From: Enterobacter kobei | GTDB taxonomy: Bacteria > Pseudomonadota > Gammaproteobacteria > Enterobacterales > Enterobacteriaceae | NCBI RefSeq assembly: GCF_018323985.1 | Contig: NZ_AP024590.1 | Location: 124,001 to 188,000, forward strand | Direction of reading: 5' to 3' | DNA: 64,000 nt | Part shown: positions 16,795-25,011 of the stretch, in pieces | Layout: each line of letters starts with the position of its first letter | How positions within the stretch are numbered: the first letter of the stretch is position 1 | Notes under the pieces: generated by a model | The model's input: the letters and a program-made list of their open reading frames with translations, nothing else | Told to the model about the DNA's origin: nothing | The model's database searches: none | Program-made: the position numbers and the translations under genes

Positions 16795-18048
16795 TTATTG
16801 TTTCGGTTTTAATAGTCCGCCAACGATACCGGTCACGCCGCTAAGCGGACCTGAAGCGGTGGTTCCACTGGTGTTGTTATTTTCTACGGTTGCGGTCAGT
16901 CCGGCGGTCAGGTTATTGACCGTGGTGCCGACGTTAGCGACCAGGCCGCTGTTACTGGCATTTGCCGTGGCATCCACGGCGATCCCGCCGGTGGAGGTGG
17001 CAGGAGGCGCAGTGACGGTGGCCGGTTTAACCACGCCGCCCACATCCGCAACCGTCTGACCAAGGTTGCTGACCACCTGGCCGACGCCGCTCAGGCCTGC
17101 ATTACTGCTGGTCACCTGGTTACCCACACCGCTGACGCCATTACCAACGTGGGTTAACAGATTGCTGACCGGTGTACCAAGACCCGTTGCGCCACCCACG
17201 CCCTGAGTCACACGCTCTACGCCTGCGGTGGTGTTGTTAACCAGCGTGGTGGTGCCGGTAGTCAGGCGGGACACGCCGTCACTTTGCACCACGTTAGTCA
17301 GCGCAGTTCCCGTGCCGCTGACGACCTGCCCGGTGCTGTTAACGATGGCACCGGTTGGGCCTGTGAGGCTGCGTAATGACGATGATGAGGTGGTGCTGGC
17401 AAGGTTGGTGCCGACATCAGAAACAGTACCGCCCAGCGAGGTCACGGTGGTGGTGACACCGCTCAGGGTCGTGCCTACGCCGTTGAGGTTCGAACGATCG
17501 CCAATGCCGCTGGTAATGCCGCTACCGGTCGTTTCAATGGCGCTGCCAACGCCGCTGACGGTTGTCGCGACGGTTGAGGTGACCGGATTGCTGGTCGGCA
17601 GCCTGCTACCGAGGTTATCCAGAGTGGTACCGACGCCAGAGAGGGTTTCGCCGGTATCGCTGAGAATAGTGCTGACCGCGCCGTTTGCTGCGGTATCCGT
17701 GCCGCCTGAACCACCATCGGTGCCGCCACCGCCCGTTCCGCCGCCATTGCCACTACCGGAACCGCTGCCACCAGAACCCGATCCGCCTGTGCCTGTACCG
17801 GAGCCACCTGAACCGCCGGTGCCGCTGCTACCTGTGCCACCGCTACCATCAGAGCCTGTGCCGCTGCCGCCCGATCCGTTGTTCGCCGTCGACGTCCCAT
17901 CGTTAGTACCCGCTCCCGTGCTCGTCCCTGTGGTCGGCGTTTTTTTCGCCGTGGAATGAGAACCCCCGCCGCTGCAGGCAGATAATGAGAATGCAAGAAG
18001 TACGGCCACCGTAATGACGCTCAGGTGGCTAACGTTATTAGTAGCCAT
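16795..18048 (-). CDS. Gly/Ser-rich lipoprotein with heptad-like repeats, probable cargo of the adjacent TpsB
   Basis: Unrecognised as a characterised protein; similar genes next to TpsB-like genes in Klebsiella relatives are, as I recall, annotated as collagen-like. The 417-residue product has a lipoprotein signal with lipobox LSAC. C25 is the only cysteine, and S26 at +2 predicts outer-membrane sorting. Residues 26-122 are an almost pure Gly/Ser/Thr linker without proline, so not collagen. Residues about 123-405 carry degenerate repeats such as LSGVGTTLDNLG, VSGVGSAIETTG and VSNLGQTVADVG, with V/L at alternating 3- and 4-residue spacing, rich in Val, Gly, Thr and Asn. It ends GLLKPKQ. No TPS secretion domain or NPNL/NPNGI-like motif is visible. 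The tpsB gene follows after a hairpin. Confidence 0.8.
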   Translation of the reverse strand: MATNNVSHLSVITVAVLLAFSLSACSGGGSHSTAKKTPTTGTSTGAGTNDGTSTANNGSGGSGTGSDGSGGTGSSGTGGSGGSGTGTGGSGSGGSGSGSGNGGGTGGGGTDGGSGGTDTAANGAVSTILSDTGETLSGVGTTLDNLGSRLPTSNPVTSTVATTVSGVGSAIETTGSGITSGIGDRSNLNGVGTTLSGVTTTVTSLGGTVSDVGTNLASTTSSSSLRSLTGPTGAIVNSTGQVVSGTGTALTNVVQSDGVSRLTTGTTTLVNNTTAGVERVTQGVGGATGLGTPVSNLLTHVGNGVSGVGNQVTSSNAGLSGVGQVVSNLGQTVADVGGVVKPATVTAPPATSTGGIAVDATANASNSGLVANVGTTVNNLTAGLTATVENNNTSGTTASGPLSGVTGIVGGLLKPKQ

Positions 18049-18186
18049 GATAATACTCCACTAAATAAAACGCCGGACGGCGTATTAATGAGTGTAAGAG
18101 CATTTTTAACGGCTACCACTTTTGCTGTAATTATTTTTCTATAAATTTATTAAATTATGATTATTCCTGGTTTTCGATTTGGGGTG

Positions 18187-18328
18187 CTTTTGAAATGTAT
18201 TTATTTTCAAAAGGTTATTGAGATCAATAAAGCGTAAGCGGTGCTGAAATGCGGGCGGGATGTGTAGCGCTAATTAACTGATCTCTATTATTAGCTACGT
18301 ATGCTAATTATTTAAGGCGATATATCGC
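18187..18328. promoter_or_regulatory. Cluster of three palindromes upstream of the lipoprotein gene
   Basis: The 365-base gap between the lipoprotein gene and avtA is AT-rich and gene-free. It holds three inverted repeats: CTTTTGAAA-N9-TTTCAAAAG (18187-18213), TTAGC-N7-GCTAA (18291-18307) and the perfect 12-bp GCGATATATCGC (18317-18328). None has a U-tract oriented as a terminator. They lie 140-280 bases upstream of the lipoprotein start and look like regulator-binding sites; the regulators are unknown. Confidence 0.4.
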
Positions 18329-18364
18329 ATCAAAAACATTATTTTATTAAGGCGGCTTGCTGAG

Positions 18365-18404
18365 AAAATAAAAAGTATCCGGGCCAGATCACACAAGCCC
18401 GGAT
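18365..18404 (-). terminator. Intrinsic terminator of avtA
   Basis: On the minus strand an 8-bp stem (ATCCGGGC / GCCCGGAT, 18404-18397 with 18384-18377) is followed by a T-rich run at 18375-18365. It begins 10 bases after the avtA stop codon. Confidence 0.85.
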
Positions 18405-18413
18405 ATATTCTTT

Positions 18414-19670
18414 TTAAACCTGACTTTCCTGCCAGGCGAATTCAATCTCTTCGGCAAGCACTTTAATGCCTGCCTCGATTTTGTCCGGATCAGGAACATA
18501 GTTCATGCGCATACACTGGTGGGTGTGCGGCCAGGGTTTGTCGAGGCCCGGGAAGAAGTAGTCGCCCGGCACCATCAGTACGCCGCGTTTTTTCAGACGC
18601 TGGTACAGCAGTTCGGTGGTGATCGGCAGATCCTTAAACCACAGCCAGAGGAAAATCGCCCCTTCCGGCTTGTGGATCAGGCAGCGCTCTTCCGACAGAT
18701 AGCGGCGGATGGTGGCAACCGTTTCCTGTACGCGCTGCTGGTAGAAGGGCTTAATCACCGTTTCTGACAGGCGCAGCAGATCGTTACGCTTGATCATCTC
18801 GCACATCATCGCCGGGCCGATACCGCCAGGGGCAAGGCTGATAATGCCGTTCATATTGCGGATAGCCGCGATGATTTTTTCATCCGCAATAATGATCCCG
18901 CAACGGCTGCCGGGCAGCCCGAGCTTGGAGAGGCTCATGCACAGCACAGTATTCGGATTCCACAGCGGGCGGGCGTCGCTGAAGATGATGCCGGGGAAGG
19001 GCACGCCATAGGCGTTATCAATGACCAGCGGAATGCCGTGCTGATTCGCCAGCGCGTCCAGCTTCATCAGCTCTTCATCGGTGATGACGTTACCGGTCGG
19101 GTTGGTCGGGCGCGACACGCAAATCATGCCGGTTTCTTCCCCGATATGCAGGTGCTCGAAATCGACGTGATACTTAAACTGGCCTTCCGGCAGCAGTTCA
19201 ATGTTGGGGCGCGCCGAGACAAACAGATCCTCTTCGAGGCCGGAATCGGCATAGCCGATGTATTCCGGTGCCAGCGGGAACAGCACTTTCCTGGTGCTTC
19301 CATCGGCACGGCGACCCGCGAACAGATTGAACAAGTAGAAAAACGCGCTCTGGCTGCCGTTTGTCAGTGCAATATTCTGCGGTTCAATGTCCCAGCCCTG
19401 GGTTTCACGCAACATCTGCGCAAGACACACCAGCAGCTCTGACTTACCCTGCGGGCCGTCATAATTGCACAGCGCATCAGTGGCTTTACCGGAATCGAGC
19501 ATGTCGGCAAGCAGCTGGTGGAAATATTCGGTCATTTCCGGGATTTGCGCCGGGTTGCCGCCGCCGAGCATGATAGCACCGGGGGTGCGCAGGCCGTCGT
19601 TGAGATCCTCCATCAGGCGGGTGATGCCTGAATGGCGGGTAAATTTGTCGCCGAAAAGTGAAAATGTCAT
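18414..19670 (-). CDS. avtA: Valine--pyruvate aminotransferase AvtA
   Basis: PLP-dependent class I/II aminotransferase (transaminase C) that interconverts valine and pyruvate with 2-ketoisovalerate and alanine. The 418-residue product is nearly identical in order to E. coli AvtA. The PLP lysine lies in the LCMSLSKLGLPGSRCG motif, and the cofactor-contacting segments SRPTNPTGNVIT and VIDNAYGVPFPG precede it. Start ATG 19670 (MTFSLFGDKFTRHSG) is chosen by homology; the Shine-Dalgarno is weak and the open frame to 19757 is not supported. In E. coli it lies near yiaJ, as here, but the next gene in this genome is gppA instead of malS. Confidence 0.95.
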   Translation of the reverse strand: MTFSLFGDKFTRHSGITRLMEDLNDGLRTPGAIMLGGGNPAQIPEMTEYFHQLLADMLDSGKATDALCNYDGPQGKSELLVCLAQMLRETQGWDIEPQNIALTNGSQSAFFYLFNLFAGRRADGSTRKVLFPLAPEYIGYADSGLEEDLFVSARPNIELLPEGQFKYHVDFEHLHIGEETGMICVSRPTNPTGNVITDEELMKLDALANQHGIPLVIDNAYGVPFPGIIFSDARPLWNPNTVLCMSLSKLGLPGSRCGIIIADEKIIAAIRNMNGIISLAPGGIGPAMMCEMIKRNDLLRLSETVIKPFYQQRVQETVATIRRYLSEERCLIHKPEGAIFLWLWFKDLPITTELLYQRLKKRGVLMVPGDYFFPGLDKPWPHTHQCMRMNYVPDPDKIEAGIKVLAEEIEFAWQESQV

Positions 19671-19799
19671 AGCAGGTGTTCTGTCGGTCTGTTTTTGAAT
19701 TTGCCCCACCTTAACGCCAGCGCAGGCGCGGTGCAAATCGGGGAAAGGCAGGAGCAATGGAGTAAAGTGCTGAGAATACGGTATAACGTGGTGTTTTAT

Positions 19800-19815
19800 G
19801 CCCTCCGCAGAGGGC
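19800..19815. terminator. Short hairpin between gppA and avtA
   Basis: GCCCTC-N4-GAGGGC at 19800-19815 forms a stable stem 15 bases after the gppA stop codon. No U-tract follows on either strand, so intrinsic termination is doubtful. Confidence 0.35.
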
Positions 19816-19830
19816 GGTAATAAAAGCGCG

Positions 19831-21315
19831 TTACTGGACGGTTAACGGCCAGTGGACGTAGCTCTGCCACTGACACTCCTGGTCGATAAGCTCAGCGCCC
19901 AGCGGGTGGCTGGTCAGCCAGTCATCCGGCAATGCCAGCGTCAGGTTTTCTTCCACCGCCGTCAGCGTGATGGCGGGCAGCAAATCGTCCCGACGACGGC
20001 TGGCGAAAATAATCGCCAGACGCAGCAGGCGGCACAGGTGTTCCGCCACGCGCGGCGGCACGGCATTTTGCTGATGCAGCGACGAGAGATCGACCGTGCT
20101 GGTCTGGTTGAGCAACAGCGTGGCCAGCAGCTTTTTCTGCGCAGGCGTGAAGCCGGGCAAATCAAGGTTACGTACCAGATAAGCAGCGTGTTGCGGCGCA
20201 GATTTGAAATCGACGCTAAGGCCGATTTCGTGCAGCTGACAGGCGCTGACCAGCAGATCGCGCGACAGCGGTTGCAGATCCCAGACGCCTTCCACCTGCT
20301 CGGCAAAACGGGTAGCCAGCTGGGCGACGCGCAATGCCTGTTCGGTATCAACCATGAAACGGCGCTGAATGTTACGCAACGTGCGGCTACGAATATCCTG
20401 ATCCACCGACAGATGTAGCATGCCGTAGACCAGACCTTCTCGCAGCGCCCCGCCCGCAAGGGTCATGCACTGGATGTCGAGTTCGGTGAAGATGGCGATG
20501 AGGATCGCCAGCCCGCTCGGGAAAACCAGCGCCCGCTCAAGCGTGAGGCCTTCGATTTCCAGCTCCTCAAGGCGGCCACACTGAATGGCGCGCTGCTTAA
20601 GTTGCTGGAGTTTGGCCAGCGTGATGCGTTCGTCCATGCCCTGCGCCATCATGATTTCCTGCAGCGCCTGTACTGTGCCGGACGCGCCGACGCAGACTTT
20701 CCAGCCGTGCGTGCGCAGTTCACCGGCTACCGGACGGATCACTTCGCGCGCGGCGCGTTCGGCCTCGTCGAAGTGTTCTTTTGCCAGATTGCGATCGGTA
20801 AAATAGCGCTCAAGCCAGGTGACGCAGCCCATCGACAGGCTGAACAGGGAAGTGGTTTGCGCGCCGGTGCCGGTCACCAGTTCGGTACTGGCCCCGCCAA
20901 TATCCACCACCAGACGACGATCGTCGCCACCGGTGGTGTGCGCCACGCCCTGATAAATCAGGCGCGCCTCTTCCTCACCGCTGATGATTTGCACCGGGCA
21001 GCCGAGAATGTCCTGCGCTTTCGTGATAAAGACGTGGGCGTTGACGGCCAGGCGCAGCGTCGCGGTGGCGACCACCTGGATTTGCACCTGCGGGATGTCC
21101 TGCAAACGCTCTGCGAAAAGGCGCAGGCATTGCCAGCCTCGCTCCATGGCTTCGGGTGAGAGCACAAGATCGCTGCTCAATCCCGCCGCCAGACGGACTT
21201 TGCGTTTGATGCGGCTCAGGGTTTGTATGCTTCCCGCCACCTCGCGTACAACCAACATATGAAAGCTGTTAGAGCCTAAATCTATTGCTGCATATAACGA
21301 GGTGGACTTGAGCAT
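19831..21315 (-). CDS. gppA: Guanosine-5'-triphosphate,3'-diphosphate pyrophosphatase GppA
   Basis: Converts pppGpp to ppGpp in the stringent response and also hydrolyses polyphosphate ends; cytoplasmic member of the Ppx/GppA ASKHA-fold family. The 494-residue product has the same length as the E. coli enzyme. Motifs are the phosphate-1 loop AAIDLGSNSFHML (residues 9-21), SGEEEARLIYQGVAHTTGG, the phosphate-2 motif VVDIGGASTELVTG, and a C-terminal HD-like helical domain with SACQLHEIGLSVDF. It follows rhlB's stop region with only five bases between the genes on the same strand, so it is downstream of rhlB in one transcript, as in E. coli. Confidence 0.96.
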   Translation of the reverse strand: MLKSTSLYAAIDLGSNSFHMLVVREVAGSIQTLSRIKRKVRLAAGLSSDLVLSPEAMERGWQCLRLFAERLQDIPQVQIQVVATATLRLAVNAHVFITKAQDILGCPVQIISGEEEARLIYQGVAHTTGGDDRRLVVDIGGASTELVTGTGAQTTSLFSLSMGCVTWLERYFTDRNLAKEHFDEAERAAREVIRPVAGELRTHGWKVCVGASGTVQALQEIMMAQGMDERITLAKLQQLKQRAIQCGRLEELEIEGLTLERALVFPSGLAILIAIFTELDIQCMTLAGGALREGLVYGMLHLSVDQDIRSRTLRNIQRRFMVDTEQALRVAQLATRFAEQVEGVWDLQPLSRDLLVSACQLHEIGLSVDFKSAPQHAAYLVRNLDLPGFTPAQKKLLATLLLNQTSTVDLSSLHQQNAVPPRVAEHLCRLLRLAIIFASRRRDDLLPAITLTAVEENLTLALPDDWLTSHPLGAELIDQECQWQSYVHWPLTVQ

Positions 21316-21320
21316 CTTTT

Positions 21321-22586
21321 TTAACCCGGGCGGCGTCTGTTACGTGGTGCGCCAGGGCGGCGCTGATTATTGCCTGGGCGCGCGCGGGTAAGGCGCAGCG
21401 GCTTCGGCAGATCTTTCAGTAGCGCGTCCGGATTGTATTTGCTCACCGGAATCGAGTGGCCGGTATAGGTTTCAATCGCCGGCAGGTTCAGCGCATACTC
21501 TTCACAGGCAAGGCTAATGGAATGACCGCTTGCGCCCGCACGACCGGTACGGCCAATACGATGCACGTAGTCTTCACAGTCGTCCGGCAGATCGTAGTTA
21601 AAGACGTGCGTAACGGCCGGAATGTGCAGGCCACGAGCTGCCACGTCGGTTGCCACCAGGATATCCAGGTCACCACGGGTGAAATCTTCCAGAATACGCA
21701 GGCGTTTTTTCTGCGCGACATCGCCCGTCAGCAGCCCTACACGGTGTCCATCAGCGGCTAAATGGCCCCAGATATCTTCGCAACGGTGCTTGGTGTTGGC
21801 GAAAATGATGGCACGATCCGGCCACTCTTCTTCGATCAACGTCTGCAACAGACGCATTTTTTCTTCATTAGACGGGTAGAACAACTCTTCCTGAATACGA
21901 TGGCCGGTTTTCTGTTCCGGTTCGACTTCGACATATTCAGCGTTGTTCATCTGCTCAAAGGCCAGTTCACGCACGCGATAAGACAGCGTCGCGGAGAACA
22001 GCATGTTCAGACGTTCTGTCACCGCAGGCATACGACGGAACAGCCAGCGAATGTCTTTGATAAAGCCCAGGTCATACATACGATCGGCTTCATCCAGCAC
22101 CACAACCTGAATCGCGCCAAGGTTGATGTGGTTCTGTTTTGCGTAATCGATCAGACGCCCGGTGGTGCCGATCAGTATGTCGACGCCGCTTTCCAGGACT
22201 TTAAGTTGTTTGTCATAGCCATCGCCGCCGTAGGCGAGACCTAATTTCAGGCCGGTCGTCTGTGCCAGGGGTTCAGCATCAGCATGAATTTGCACCGCCA
22301 GCTCACGGGTTGGCGCCATGATGAGCGCGCGCGGTTGGTTCACCTTGCGGTCTTCGATCGCCGGGTGAGAGAGAAGATAATGAAACGTTGACGTCAGAAA
22401 CGCCATCGTTTTCCCGGTACCGGTTTGCGCCTGTCCTGCTACATCACGGCCAGCCAGCGTTAGCGGGAGCGCCAGCGCCTGGATGTGTGTGCAATTATGA
22501 AAGCCTTTGTTTTCAAGGGCTTCGATCACCTTAGGGTGCAGGGCGAAGTCGGTAAACTTCTGTTCTGTTAAATGTGTTTTGCTCAT
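21321..22586 (-). CDS. rhlB: ATP-dependent RNA helicase RhlB
   Basis: DEAD-box helicase that unwinds structured RNA for RNase E and PNPase in the RNA degradosome. The 421-residue product has the Q-motif region, Walker A AQTGTGKT (residues 53-60), PTRELA, the DEAD box at 165-168 in VVLDEADRMYDLGF, SAT, and the HRIGRTGRAG motif. A basic Arg/Pro-rich tail (RARPGNNQRRPGAPRNRRRPG) forms the RNA-binding C-terminus. It is divergent from trxA across a 144-base promoter region and upstream of gppA. Confidence 0.97.
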   Translation of the reverse strand: MSKTHLTEQKFTDFALHPKVIEALENKGFHNCTHIQALALPLTLAGRDVAGQAQTGTGKTMAFLTSTFHYLLSHPAIEDRKVNQPRALIMAPTRELAVQIHADAEPLAQTTGLKLGLAYGGDGYDKQLKVLESGVDILIGTTGRLIDYAKQNHINLGAIQVVVLDEADRMYDLGFIKDIRWLFRRMPAVTERLNMLFSATLSYRVRELAFEQMNNAEYVEVEPEQKTGHRIQEELFYPSNEEKMRLLQTLIEEEWPDRAIIFANTKHRCEDIWGHLAADGHRVGLLTGDVAQKKRLRILEDFTRGDLDILVATDVAARGLHIPAVTHVFNYDLPDDCEDYVHRIGRTGRAGASGHSISLACEEYALNLPAIETYTGHSIPVSKYNPDALLKDLPKPLRLTRARPGNNQRRPGAPRNRRRPG

Positions 22587-22730
22587 AGTGTGGTAGAATA
22601 TCAGCTTACTATTGCTTTACGAAAGCGTATCCGGTGAAATAAAGTCAACCTTTAGTTGGTTAATGTGGCATCAATACGTTGTAGTTTCATGCTACATCAG
22701 CACGCCAGGCTTATTCCTGTGGAGTTAAAT

Positions 22731-23060
22731 ATGAGCGATAAAATTATTCACCTGACTGACGACAGTTTTGACACGGATGTACTTAAAGCTGAAGGGCTGA
22801 CCCTCGTCGATTTCTGGGCAGAGTGGTGCGGTCCGTGCAAAATGATCGCTCCGATTCTGGATGAAATCGCTGACGAGTATCAAGGCAAACTGACCATTGC
22901 CAAACTGAATATCGACCAGAACCCGGGCACTGCGCCGAAGTATGGTATCCGCGGTATTCCGACCCTGCTGCTGTTCAAAAACGGCGAAGTAGCGGCCACC
23001 AAAGTGGGTGCGCTGTCTAAGGGTCAACTGAAAGAGTTCCTGGACGCCAACCTGGCATAA
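22731..23060 (+). CDS. trxA: Thioredoxin 1 TrxA
   Basis: Cytoplasmic disulfide reductase supplying electrons to ribonucleotide reductase, PAPS reductase and others. The 109-residue protein carries the WCGPCK active site with C33 and C36, and the cis-proline in GIPTLLLF. Start ATG 22731 follows GGAG by about seven bases and reproduces the canonical N-terminus MSDKIIHLTD; the frame is open back to 22656 but the extension is spurious. It lies upstream of rho, as in E. coli. Confidence 0.98.
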   Translation: MSDKIIHLTDDSFDTDVLKAEGLTLVDFWAEWCGPCKMIAPILDEIADEYQGKLTIAKLNIDQNPGTAPKYGIRGIPTLLLFKNGEVAATKVGALSKGQLKEFLDANLA

Positions 23061-23204
23061 TCCAGCGTAAACCCAGCCTGGCGTGCCGCGTTCCTAATTT
23101 TTTGGGATCGCTGGACGCCCGGCTTCAGTCGTGCTAAGTTTGTTTTGACTTCGTTTTAAACATACCTTTGTAGTTTGTACCCGATACTTCCCGCTGAGCA
23201 CCAT

Positions 23205-23298
23205 CGCCGCGAGAGAAGTAGATAGATTCCGGGCTTGTCACTCAATCCGTCTTGTCGTTTCAGTTCTGTGTTCTTCCCGTAAGCAGGCAGCGAACAGA
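23205..23298 (+). pseudogene. rhoL: Remnant of the rho leader peptide gene rhoL
   Basis: The 336-base trxA-rho gap (23061-23396) is the rho leader, which in E. coli mediates autogenous attenuation and encodes the 33-residue peptide RhoL. Here the sequence is clearly related: codons for SLNPSCRFSS are intact at about 23238-23267, and an RQ..DMS-like end at about 23285-23298. However, no ATG is present at the expected place, an in-frame TAG lies upstream at about 23223, and one base is missing before the VxRQ part, so the SLNPSCRFSS frame stops at 23280-23282. The nucleotide leader may still function even though the peptide is lost. Confidence 0.55.
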
Positions 23299-23396
23299 CA
23301 TGAGTTGATGGCCGCTAAAACAGGCATGGATGACCCTGCCATACCATTCACAAATTAAGTTCGAGATTTACCCCGAGTTTAAGAACCCACACCACT

Positions 23397-24656
23397 ATGA
23401 ATCTTACCGAATTAAAGAATACGCCGGTTTCTGAGCTGATTACTCTCGGCGAAAATATGGGGCTTGAGAACCAGGCCCGTATGCGCAAGCAGGACATCAT
23501 TTTTGCCATCCTGAAGCAGCACGCTAAAAGTGGCGAAGATATATTTGGCGACGGTGTGCTGGAGATTCTGCAGGATGGATTTGGTTTCCTCCGCTCCGCA
23601 GACAGCTCCTACCTCGCCGGTCCTGATGACATCTACGTTTCCCCTAGCCAAATCCGACGTTTCAACCTCCGCACTGGTGATACCATCTCTGGTAAGATTC
23701 GCCCGCCCAAAGAGGGTGAACGTTACTTTGCGCTGTTGAAAGTCAATGAAGTTAACTACGACAAACCAGAAAACGCGCGTAACAAAATCCTGTTTGAGAA
23801 CCTGACCCCGCTGCACGCAAACTCTCGTCTGCGTATGGAACGTGGTAATGGCTCAACAGAAGACTTAACCGCTCGCGTTCTCGATCTGGCCTCGCCGATT
23901 GGTCGTGGTCAGCGTGGTCTGATTGTGGCACCGCCGAAAGCCGGTAAAACCATGCTGCTGCAGAACATTGCACAGAGCATCGCTTACAATCACCCGGATT
24001 GCGTGCTGATGGTACTGCTCATCGACGAACGTCCGGAAGAAGTGACCGAGATGCAGCGCCTGGTGAAAGGCGAAGTGGTCGCGTCCACCTTTGACGAACC
24101 CGCTTCCCGCCACGTTCAGGTAGCCGAAATGGTTATCGAGAAGGCGAAGCGTCTGGTTGAGCATAAGAAAGACGTTATCATTCTGCTCGACTCCATCACC
24201 CGTCTGGCTCGCGCCTACAACACCGTGGTACCGGCCTCCGGTAAAGTGTTGACCGGTGGTGTGGATGCCAACGCCCTGCATCGTCCGAAGCGTTTCTTCG
24301 GTGCGGCACGTAACGTGGAAGAGGGCGGCAGCCTGACCATCATCGCGACCGCGCTGGTCGATACCGGTTCTAAAATGGATGAAGTTATCTACGAAGAATT
24401 TAAAGGTACCGGCAACATGGAACTGCATCTGGCGCGTAAAATCGCTGAGAAACGTGTGTTCCCGGCGATCGATTACAACCGTTCAGGTACGCGTAAAGAA
24501 GAACTGCTCACCACGCAGGAAGAACTGCAGAAAATGTGGATTTTGCGTAAGATCATTCACCCAATGGGCGAAATCGACGCAATGGAGTTCCTCATCAACA
24601 AGCTGGCGATGACCAAAACCAACGACGAATTCTTCGATATGATGAAACGCTCGTAA
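23397..24656 (+). CDS. rho: Transcription termination factor Rho
   Basis: Hexameric RNA-dependent ATPase that ends transcription at rut-dependent sites. The 419-residue product has the E. coli length and almost the same sequence. An N-terminal helical cap and cold-shock-like RNA-binding fold are present (DGFGFLRSADSSYLAGPDDIYVSPSQIRRF, about 59-88). Then come Walker A with PPKAGKT (about 179-185), Walker B VIILLDSITRLARAYN, the Q-loop PASGKVLTGGVD and the R-loop VEEGGSLTIIATALVDTGSKMDEVI. The ATG at 23397 matches the known start. Confidence 0.98.
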   Translation: MNLTELKNTPVSELITLGENMGLENQARMRKQDIIFAILKQHAKSGEDIFGDGVLEILQDGFGFLRSADSSYLAGPDDIYVSPSQIRRFNLRTGDTISGKIRPPKEGERYFALLKVNEVNYDKPENARNKILFENLTPLHANSRLRMERGNGSTEDLTARVLDLASPIGRGQRGLIVAPPKAGKTMLLQNIAQSIAYNHPDCVLMVLLIDERPEEVTEMQRLVKGEVVASTFDEPASRHVQVAEMVIEKAKRLVEHKKDVIILLDSITRLARAYNTVVPASGKVLTGGVDANALHRPKRFFGAARNVEEGGSLTIIATALVDTGSKMDEVIYEEFKGTGNMELHLARKIAEKRVFPAIDYNRSGTRKEELLTTQEELQKMWILRKIIHPMGEIDAMEFLINKLAMTKTNDEFFDMMKRS

Positions 24657-24786
24657 GTCTTATCAATTTTGCTGGTTCTGTGAATGATTTGACGGCGGTT
24701 TGCATCGACAGGCTGATGTGAAGATGCGGGAAAAACGTGCAGTTCCTGACTTGATGGCGCGCGCGTAATCCAAATAAAGCCCCGAA

Positions 24787-24816
24787 ACGCCACGTTTTAC
24801 GTGGCGTTTTTCTTTT
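24787..24816 (+). terminator. Intrinsic terminator of rho
   Basis: An 8-bp stem (ACGCCACG / CGTGGCGT, 24787-24794 with 24800-24807) and a 5-base loop are followed by TTTTTCTTTT. It is 130 bases after the rho stop. The rest of the 355-base gap to wecA carries the wec promoter region; TATACT at 24974-24979 is a possible -10. Confidence 0.88.
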
Positions 24817-25011
24817 GCGGAATATACGCTATAACCACGGAGCCACAAGGCGCTTCGGGCAGTGCGCGATATTACGGAACATTCACTATAAGAATGGCCT
24901 AATTGATTGAAAAACATACAACAGACCCTGTGTATGACCCGCTTTATTGCTTCTTGAGCAAGGTCATCGTCGTTATACTTCCAGGATCAACATTCGCTGA
25001 GAGCATGCATT

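Noticed and set aside
17228..17959. 243-codon Pro/Val-rich frame antisense to the lipoprotein gene
   Set aside because: Its proline-valine richness is the reverse reading of the Gly/Ser/Thr repeat codons; no ribosome site or signal.
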